Origin: Chrysochromulina tobinii
Lineage: Eukaryota > Haptophyta > Prymnesiales > Chrysochromulinaceae
Direction: 5' to 3'
Assembly (NCBI GenBank): GCA_001275005.1
Contig: JWZX01000953.1
Location: forward strand, 1 to 18,848
DNA length: 18,848 bases
Of this stretch, positions 9,601 through 15,431 are shown in pieces. A program made the translations under genes and the position numbers. Position 1 is the stretch's first letter; each line of letters opens with the position of its first letter. The notes under the pieces were generated by a model. It saw only the letters and a list, made by a program, of their open reading frames with translations. It had not been told where the DNA came from and did not search any database.

Positions 9601-10227
9601 CACCTCGAGCGCGACACGACGCGTCTCTTGCCGGCCGACGCGGCTCTGGCCCGGAGAATGGCCTCACGCAATGCTGCGGGCACAGGCGCCGCCGCCAGTG
9701 CGGCCTTTGCCAGCGCGCTCGTCAGCGCGGCGGGGGTGGCCGCGGCAGGGGCGGCGGCGCCAATCGGGGCCGCGGGTAACGACTTCCGAGAGGGGGCACC
9801 CACGACGGCGCCAAGCGGGGCCGCGGGTAACGGCTTCCGCGACTTCCGAGAGGGGGCGCGCTTAACAGGCTCTGCCATCTACGAGGCGACCCACGGCCTG
9901 ACGAAACCCGCGGCCGGCTGGACCATCCCCCCGGCCGGGCTGGGGGCAGGACTCTCGGGGCAGGTGCTGGAGCTCCGGTGCCCGGATTGCATGCTGATTG
10001 CCATTGATTGTCACTGATTGCATTATGATTGCATCCCTCATCAGGTGCTGGAGCTCCGGTGCCCGGATTGCATGCTGATTGCCATTGATTGCCGCTGATT
10101 GCATGATGATTGCCTCCCTCATCAGGACGGCGAGCGGCTCCCGGAGATCCTCGAGGGGCTCGCCCATCGGCTCGGCCTCGCTCTCGAGCCCCCGCCCCTC
10201 GAGACGGCGGGCCGGCGACGAAACTAG
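6673..10227 (+). CDS. Large disordered Pro/Ala/Ser-rich protein with IQ-like and tau/MAP-like motifs
   Basis: Unassigned protein of 1,130 residues if 6673-9963 (1,097 codons) is spliced to 10126-10227 (33 codons plus stop). The N-terminus is acidic, then a charged helix at residues 44-72 (RIAKRREERKQEELARLRSL). Residues 230-305 form the only globular-looking block. It begins with LSGWQRGWRTRHVL (235-248), which fits the IQ spacing x(3)RGx(3)R but with Ser for the Gln, and continues as amphipathic helix (MRDVREMLSDI, LEQLRAQARRQVVELI). Residues 523-552 (KPFLTRKSFNLQ, then KVDFSNVKSRVNA) resemble one tau/MAP2/MAP4 tubulin-binding repeat without the GS...PGGG tail. The rest is low complexity, including an SSSAL array, PAA arrays and SPHRPP repeats. 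Exon 2 encodes an amphipathic end (LPEILEGLAHRLGLAL). Without splicing the frame stops at 10017. I infer a cytoskeletal or centrosomal scaffold; this is not proven. ATG at 6673 has no upstream in-frame competitor that I can support. Confidence 0.7.
7231..7320 (+). repeat. Six perfect 15-bp tandem repeats (SSSAL array)
   Basis: The unit TCCTCCTCAGCCCTC is repeated six times without a mismatch. It is in frame in the 1,130-residue protein, giving SSSAL x6. Each unit is a pyrimidine run ending in CAG, so on the transcript it also looks like a series of 3' splice sites. On the opposite strand the same DNA reads ERAEE, and in another forward frame SPPQP; neither is taken as coding. Confidence 0.95.
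8026..8156 (+). repeat. GCC/CCG-rich coding repeat (PAA array)
   Basis: Imperfect 9-bp units of the type CCCGCCGCR, in frame as PAAPAA, with a few Ser/Thr interruptions, in the 1,130-residue protein. This is a simple-sequence expansion; it probably encodes a flexible linker. Confidence 0.8.
9118..9189 (+). repeat. Four 18-bp tandem coding repeats (SPHRPP/SPHRSA)
   Basis: Units at 9118, 9136, 9154 and 9172. Units 1 and 2 are identical; units 3 and 4 differ by a few bases. They encode alternating SPHRPP and SPHRSA, a basic SP-rich segment of the 1,130-residue protein that could be a proline-directed kinase target (inference). Confidence 0.9.
9964..10125 (+). other. Tandem-duplicated intron, 2 x 81 nt, phase 0
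   Basis: The donor is GGGGCAG|GTGCTG and the final acceptor is CTCATCAG|GACGGC. Units 9964-10044 and 10045-10125 are each exactly 81 nt and differ at four positions, all in the 3' half. Each unit starts with GT and ends with AG, so their junction reads TCAG|GTGCTG. Both units contain an in-frame TGA, so neither can be retained as coding. Splicing the whole 162 nt joins two phase-0 exons and adds 33 codons. Inside each unit are about five copies of a TGATTGC motif spaced 10-11 nt apart. The intron call depends on exon 2 being real; no transcript was available. Confidence 0.72.
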
Positions 10228-10312
10228 TGACGAAACTGACCTCGCGTCGGCGGGCCAGCGACGGGGCGCGTGACGAAACTGACCTCGAGACGGCGGGACA
10301 GCGACGGGGCGC
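10227..10312. repeat. 43-bp direct tandem duplication
   Basis: Copies 10227-10269 and 10270-10312 abut exactly and differ at a few positions. The first copy begins on the last base of the predicted stop codon of the 1,130-residue gene, so the pair lies in its 3' UTR. A partial, diverged copy (GAGACGGCGGGCCGGCGACGA) precedes them at 10201-10221 inside the coding end. Confidence 0.9.
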
Positions 10313-10710
10313 GTGACCTCCTGGGAAGGAGAAGCGCTTGTTGACGAGTTTAGTGACGACTGACGAGTCCGGGAAGCGAAGTGCCACGAAGGGACGACTG
10401 ACGTCTCCAACGGCGTCGGAACGCGGGCACTCTCTCGAGTTGCACGATCCGAGGCGAGAGCCGAAAGCGAGACGGCGTGCGGAAAAGTATAATTTATGAG
10501 ACGTTCTGGAGTCATGTCTTGTTCGTCGCGTCCATGCAGCAACATGTGTCTTCTCGTCATACATGACAGACCACGCGAACTCGACTCGTCACTGAGAGGG
10601 TGTTCAGCATCCGGCGCATGCATACCGGCAAATTCACGATCGTCATTTCCTCATCAACTACAGTCAGTTCACCAACTTCACCATATGTATTCACCCTGCC
10701 AATCGGCCTT
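10313..10710. other. Intergenic region, convergent gene ends
   Basis: Lies between the end of the 1,130-residue gene (plus) and the end of the TBL-like gene (minus), so it should contain two 3' UTRs. GC content falls from about 10490 onward (AAGTATAATTTATGAGAC). No open frame with recognisable content, no RNA gene and no clear polyadenylation signal is visible. Confidence 0.6.
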
Positions 10711-11948
10711 CTAGACCCCCGCAATGGCGGTTGACCCTAGGGATGCCCACAGCGCGGCGGCATCGAGCAGGGCGGCGTTGATGCCGCTCCACGAGCAGTA
10801 GTGCACGCAGTCCAAGCTGTATGACTCGTTGGCACTGCGATTGGCGCCGAGATGGGCACCCATATGGAGCTCGTGCAGAGCTCGCGTCAGAGCCCATCCA
10901 TCGAGGATCCCCACCGCGTTCGAGTTGGTCTCCACGTTCGGCTTCGCCTTCGGGTCGTTTGAGAAGGCGCTGGCTAAGCGGGAGATGATCGCGGGCTTTG
11001 GCCTCGTGCCGGTGGCGGGGCAGGAGGGGCCTACGGACGGACCCGCAGACACCGAGGGGGGGCGCTCGCCACGGCGCGTTCGCGCGTACAGCCCATCGGA
11101 GGTGGCGAAGTGAGTGGCGAGTGTTTCTCGGTAGAGAATTTGAGGGCATCGCGGATGGTGCGAGGCAAGGCCTCGTAGGGCAAGCGCGTCTTCCCAGAGC
11201 ACATCTTCACAGCTGCTCAGGTTCGCCTTCGGCCAGGCGAGCTGCCCGATGCGGAGGCAGCTCTCCGTCTGCCCATTCGCATCCGCACCCAAGAACCATG
11301 CTCCCATGTTCACCATTGCGAGGTCGTGCGCGCGTGTCTGGTTGCTAAGAATCAGCCGGAGCAACGCCCCCGAGGTGGTCTGTGCACGCCTCGATTGGGG
11401 GTCGAGGTACCAGGACAGAGTGCCAGCGGGGATCAAGCAGAGCCGGATCGCTGCGGAGCCGAGCCGTGTCTCGGCGCTCGCACACTGCACCTTCCTGCCC
11501 ATACGAGCGTCGGAGTAGGAGGTGCTCCAGCTCCATGGTTGAGAGGCCCAGCGCCAGGTTCCGTGCGCTGGACCCAGGGTGCGGAACAGGTACGGAACAG
11601 GTGGCCCTGGCCTCGGCTCAGCTCCTGCGCGATTCGACAGAAGGCCTCGGCTCCCATCTGCGCCGTCACGGAATCGCCAATCAGCCAGAGGGTGCGTAGC
11701 TTGTTGGTCTCGGAAGCGTTGTCGCGAGGCAAGAGTGCGCGGCTGAGCTCTGGCACCGTACAATTGCTAGCGGCTGGCGTCCATGCGACGCCGTGCGCGG
11801 ACAGCTGCTGGGGGCTGCACGCATACGTCCACTCCGCCGGGTTGGAGCAAAAATGGGCTTCGCTGAATACCGCCTTTGAGATTCGTTGCTGAGGATGGCT
11901 CACCCAGCGTCCCTCTTGCAAAAAGTTCTTGGCCTCGCATATGGGCAT
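10711..11948 (-). pseudogene. TBL/PC-esterase-like protein, frame broken by an 11-bp duplication
   Basis: Related to trichome-birefringence-like / PC-esterase proteins, which in plants and animals are secretory-pathway enzymes that O-acylate glycans. Family blocks in order on the minus strand: a Cys/Trp start (CEAKNFLQEGRWVSHP), the GDS block LRTLWLIGDSVTAQMG with the expected nucleophile Ser, a central strand (HDLAMVNMGAWF), an ILYRETLATHF block, and a terminal LDCVHYCSW with the D-x-x-H pair. The first two blocks are in one frame (11948 to about 11600) and the rest in another. An 11-bp tandem duplication at 11581-11602 lies exactly where the frame changes, and its length accounts for the shift. 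Without it the reading would be 408 residues. No signal anchor is visible at the ATG at 11948, so a first exon may be missing. It could be a recent pseudogene, a null allele or an assembly error. Confidence 0.72.
11581..11602. repeat. 11-bp tandem duplication causing the frameshift
   Basis: Units GCGGAACAGGT (11581-11591) and ACGGAACAGGT (11592-11602) abut and differ at one base. On the coding (minus) strand this gives CTGTTCCG twice, at the point where the TBL-like reading frame changes. The single mismatch suggests either a slightly older duplication or a sequencing difference. Confidence 0.9.
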
Positions 11949-12340
11949 GGCGACACTGAGGTCGCCCGCCTATCGCCCGCCCGACTGATCGAGCCACGAT
12001 ACGGTCGCCGCTTCTTCAGCGGTCAGTCAGCTCGTGAATCCGAACTGCCGAAATCTCATGCATGCTTGCCGGACAAAGCTTGCTGGACTTTGAAGAGCTG
12101 TCTTCTGCTCTTGCCAGACGAAGCTATCCGGATAGGCAAAGCTTGCTGGACTCTAGGACAAAGCATGCATGACAAATGTCTCGAACTGTTTTGTATTCAT
12201 CCTGTTTGGAGAATCTGTCGGGTGCATAGCTATTCAGGATAACTCTTCGGAGTAATTCATATTGGGCGAGCGGAATCTATATTCCGAACAGAGTTTCCAC
12301 AGGCTTCCAGTTTTTCCACTACCAACAGCTTCCAACAGCA
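11949..12340. promoter_or_regulatory. Divergent upstream region of the TBL-like and channel genes
   Basis: 392 bp between the first ATG of the TBL-like gene (minus) and the channel ATG at 12341. It must hold the channel's promoter and 5' UTR and possibly a missing first exon of the TBL-like gene. GC content is lower than in the genes. No TATA box is obvious. It contains the 117-bp inverted-repeat structure listed separately. Confidence 0.45.
12056..12172. repeat. 117-bp segment bounded by 12-bp inverted repeats
   Basis: TCATGCATGCTT (12056-12067) and its exact reverse complement AAGCATGCATGA (12161-12172) bound the segment. Inside are two perfect 16-bp direct repeats CAAAGCTTGCTGGACT (12074-12089 and 12137-12152), a hairpin AAGAGC/GCTCTT (12093-12098 with 12107-12112) and the palindrome CTATCCGGATAG (12124-12135). 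It resembles a miniature inverted-repeat element or a structured promoter element. I see no convincing target-site duplication. Confidence 0.6.
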
Positions 12341-14659
12341 ATGCTGCCGGCGCGAGGAGTCCTCTTGTGGATTGGGCTCTCGTACATCGGGCTCTCGTAT
12401 GGGCAGCCGCCGGAGCCGCCGGAGCCGCCACCGACCTCGTCGACCTCGTACATGAATGAACCGCCTGAACCCCCTTTTGCGCCCAACCCGTCCCCTGCAC
12501 CCTCGAGGCCACCGTTGGCGCCAGGCTACGCGTCATCGTCGATTACGGTGTGCGAAAACATCTGCGTGGGTGAGTTTGGCAATGATTGGGCGAGCGATGG
12601 ATTTTGCGACGACGGCGGCCCGGGTTCGGATTATTCCGATTGCGGAGCTGGACTCGGCTCCGATTGCGAAGACTGCGGCCCGCGTGAGAGCGATGCCCTC
12701 CGGCTGTGCACCTCGTGCCCCATCGAATGTAACCAACTTGGCAACGCCAGCCGATTCCCTCGAGATTGGTGCCTCGAGGGCATGTACAACGAGATGGCAA
12801 GAGAGGCATCGGAGAACCCGGATGCGGTGCAGCCCACGTGCCACCGGCAGTGCAACAACTGGCAGTGCCTCCACGACGGGGGCGACTGCACACTCGCCCA
12901 GGCACTCGACGTGTGCCGACCCCTCCAGAAGAGACGAGCCAATCTGCTCAAGACGATCCCACCTAACTCAGCGACTGCACGCGCGCCCGTTGAGTTCAGC
13001 GTGTCCAAGATGGCGCCCTTCCGCCCGACTCTGGACACGGGGAACAACCAGTGGAAGCTCGAGCTCGAGATGACGATCTCCCTGCGCTGGGCCGACTCGC
13101 GCCTGGTCAGCGTGCCGTGTCGGCTCAAGTTGGGCGACATGCTGTCGCTCGCGCCGGGCACGGCGGCCGCGGTACGTGAAGCGCAAGAGTCCGACCGGTC
13201 GATCATTTGGATGCCGACGCCGAAAATCAACGACTCGGCCATCACCTATCGGGCTGATCCGTCTAACGTGGCGCCCGGCTCGATCAAGAATGAGGTCTCG
13301 GAGGCGACCTTCACGTTCACCGGAGGCGCAACGACGCCTTGGATTGGCGCCGGGCCGGGCGGCTCGACGCATTGTGTGGACTGCGCGCATCAGACCTTGA
13401 GCTTCACGTGGGCCATCGGCATCGAGCCCCTCCTCTTGTTCGACTTCTACCCCTTCGATCATCAGCAGTTCACGATCCGCTTTGACCTCGGCGAGCAGGT
13501 CGACGCCTTCTCCTGCGAGCACTTGCTGAGCGACAAAAGCTCACTTTTCGCAACGCTCGAGGCGGAGGGAAACTTAGACTCGTTGCTCCCCTTCACCGAC
13601 GAGTACTCTTGGAACACTGGTGCCGCAGAGCCCCTCAGCGCGCATCATCCGAAGGGCGACGGTGGCGCCGTCGACAAGGGCAAGTGCGACATCACGTTCA
13701 AGGTGAAGCGTGACACCTCGATCATCTTCTTGAAGGTGATCATCCCGACGATCATCGTGGTGTACGTGGGTCTACTCGCTGTGCTGCTCCGAGCGGAAGA
13801 CCACTCGGGCGACCGCGCCGCGCTCCTCGGCGTGTCGCTGCTCATCAACATGGTCAACATCGAGCGCGACAATGGGATCGGCAAGCTCGCGTACTCGGTG
13901 TGGTTCGACACGTTCAACCTCTCGCAGATCATCATTATCGTGATCGCGGTGATCGAGGGCCTCATCGAGTATAGGCTCCACATCGCGGGCAGGGAGTTGG
14001 AGTGCCTTATCCTCCAATCCGTCTGGTCGTGGCTCCTGCTGGTGGGCTTCTACCCGCTGATGACGGCGGCCATCATCCTCGGCGGTGCCGACCTACCGGA
14101 AGGGGCCCTCGCCTGCTGGATCCTCATGGGTATCTGCTTCTTCATCGCTCTGTGCGTGGGTTACTATCGGATTAGAATCGGGCGCGTGCGGCGGAAGCAG
14201 GCACTCAAGAGACTGTTTGATGCCGACACCCGAGACCCTGAAGATTTCATGCACCACTTCACTGCAGCCTTCGAGGCCTTCGACGAACTCGGCGCGGGCG
14301 TGCTCCATATCGACGTGGCGCGCGAGCTCTTCAAGGCGGCGATGAATCGGGACTATGACGGCGATGGTCAGGTCACGGGTTTCGAGCTCTTTTCGAACTC
14401 GATGGACGAGGCGCGCAAAGTCGCCACCGCCACGGGCGGCAAGCTCTCCATCGAAGCATGCGAAGACCTTTTCGCAAAGCTTGGGGTGACCAAACCTGGG
14501 GGCTCGATCCGCGGGGGTGACACCGACACCGTAGCGACGAAAAATGGAGGACCCTCTAGCCGCCGCTATTCGAAGCCAGAGACCGTCGTCCCTGTCACTC
14601 CCCGGGGAAGTATCTCCACGGCCGAGGAGACGGAAATTCAGTCGATGAAAACCGAGTAG
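12341..14659 (+). CDS. Pentameric ligand-gated (Cys-loop superfamily) channel with cysteine-rich N-terminus and C-terminal EF-hand
   Basis: A 772-residue intronless membrane protein. Residues 1-21 look like a signal peptide, then a Pro-rich stalk. Residues 71-112 form a C-x3-C...CDDGG...C...DCxDCG module, and 123-192 a second Cys-rich block ending in a Notch/LNR-like CNNWQCLHDGGDC. The receptor extracellular domain follows from about 235: TISLRWADSRL at 245-255 and FDFYPFDHQQF at 367-377. The two cysteines that normally flank the YPFD loop are absent, as in many prokaryotic members. Hydrophobic segments lie at 461-483 (M1), 492-507 (M2), 527-545 (M3), 556-581 and 588-610. The M2 entrance SGDR aligns with nicotinic SGEK, giving Asp at -1' and Leu501 at 9', which suggests cation selectivity. 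A C-terminal tail holds a degenerate EF-hand (648-659) and a canonical one, DYDGDGQVTGFE (671-682). The start has a signal peptide immediately after it. The ligand is unknown. Confidence 0.9.
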   Translation: MLPARGVLLWIGLSYIGLSYGQPPEPPEPPPTSSTSYMNEPPEPPFAPNPSPAPSRPPLAPGYASSSITVCENICVGEFGNDWASDGFCDDGGPGSDYSDCGAGLGSDCEDCGPRESDALRLCTSCPIECNQLGNASRFPRDWCLEGMYNEMAREASENPDAVQPTCHRQCNNWQCLHDGGDCTLAQALDVCRPLQKRRANLLKTIPPNSATARAPVEFSVSKMAPFRPTLDTGNNQWKLELEMTISLRWADSRLVSVPCRLKLGDMLSLAPGTAAAVREAQESDRSIIWMPTPKINDSAITYRADPSNVAPGSIKNEVSEATFTFTGGATTPWIGAGPGGSTHCVDCAHQTLSFTWAIGIEPLLLFDFYPFDHQQFTIRFDLGEQVDAFSCEHLLSDKSSLFATLEAEGNLDSLLPFTDEYSWNTGAAEPLSAHHPKGDGGAVDKGKCDITFKVKRDTSIIFLKVIIPTIIVVYVGLLAVLLRAEDHSGDRAALLGVSLLINMVNIERDNGIGKLAYSVWFDTFNLSQIIIIVIAVIEGLIEYRLHIAGRELECLILQSVWSWLLLVGFYPLMTAAIILGGADLPEGALACWILMGICFFIALCVGYYRIRIGRVRRKQALKRLFDADTRDPEDFMHHFTAAFEAFDELGAGVLHIDVARELFKAAMNRDYDGDGQVTGFELFSNSMDEARKVATATGGKLSIEACEDLFAKLGVTKPGGSIRGGDTDTVATKNGGPSSRRYSKPETVVPVTPRGSISTAEETEIQSMKTE

Positions 14660-15431
14660 CACGGCATGGGCATCGGCGCGGGGAGCAGGCACAGCGGCTG
14701 CAGGCACAGCGAGAGGCGGAGGCGGGAGTACTGTACGACGAGATACAACGGCAGGAGATGTGTGATGGCATGCACATCGGCGCGGGGAGCAGGCACAGCG
14801 GCTGCAGGCACAGCGAGAGGCGGAGGCGGAGGCGGGAGTACTGTACAACGAGATACAACGCAACGGCAGGTGAGATGTTTCATGTTTGATGGCATAGCTC
14901 TTGCATGTTGGAAGGACGAGCAGGCCAAGCTCTCCGCCCGACATGGATGTTGGTGCTCCCGGCGTTCCCGGATGCGTACAACGGGTCGAAGGTGCATGCA
15001 GGCATTGCATGCAGGCACGACGTGCAGCGTGAAATAAGCGGACCAAGAAAAAGTAACGTTGCCGGCCGCTCTTACCCTCTTTCATACATTGTAGACAAGG
15101 CTTGCATTTGTGCATGCATGCGATCCATACTGGTGCAGCGTCACACCGGACAACGTCTTGAACGCAACGCAACCGGAGCGGAGACGATCCACAGTCTCCA
15201 CATCACATGTGTGAAACACCGAGTGCTGCACCACACGTACGGACTACACGACTACGTCATGACAATCATGTAGAGCCAATGGCGTTTCATGCGCCTTGCC
15301 TTGTGTGGTGCAATCGCATTCTGATTTGTGAAGGGCGCACGCGCAGTACGCACGCGCCCTTGCCCAGCCCCCTGCGCGAGATCCTCGCAGCGACGGAAGC
15401 GGGCTCAGCGGTGTCGGCGGCGCGTCGGTCA
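14660..15431. other. Intergenic region between convergent channel and EML genes
   Basis: 772 bp that should contain both 3' UTRs. The first 230 bp are a two-copy tandem duplication (separate entry). From about 14890 to 15431 there are only short unsupported frames, plus small repeats such as GCATGCAGGCA near 14994-15015. No RNA gene or conserved domain was recognised. Confidence 0.6.
14663..14887. repeat. Two-copy tandem duplication, period about 104 bp
   Basis: Copy 1 starts GGCATGGGCATCGGCGCGGG at 14663 and copy 2 starts GGCATGCACATCGGCGCGGG at 14767. Copy 2 has a 6-bp GGCGGA expansion and a few extra bases near its end. The pair begins four bases after the channel stop codon. In one forward frame copy 1 reads QRLQAQREAEAGVLYDEIQR, which looks like coiled coil, but the frame is not maintained into copy 2. 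Confidence 0.85.

Noticed and set aside
10216-10380. Hammerhead-ribozyme-like pieces (GACGAAAC at three places and CTGACGAGTCC)
   Set aside because: The core motifs are not arranged with pairing stems; I could not form stem II or a full three-way junction.
11433-11763. Two overlapping minus-strand frames as separate genes
   Set aside because: They carry successive blocks of one TBL/PC-esterase domain, so one interrupted gene explains them better.
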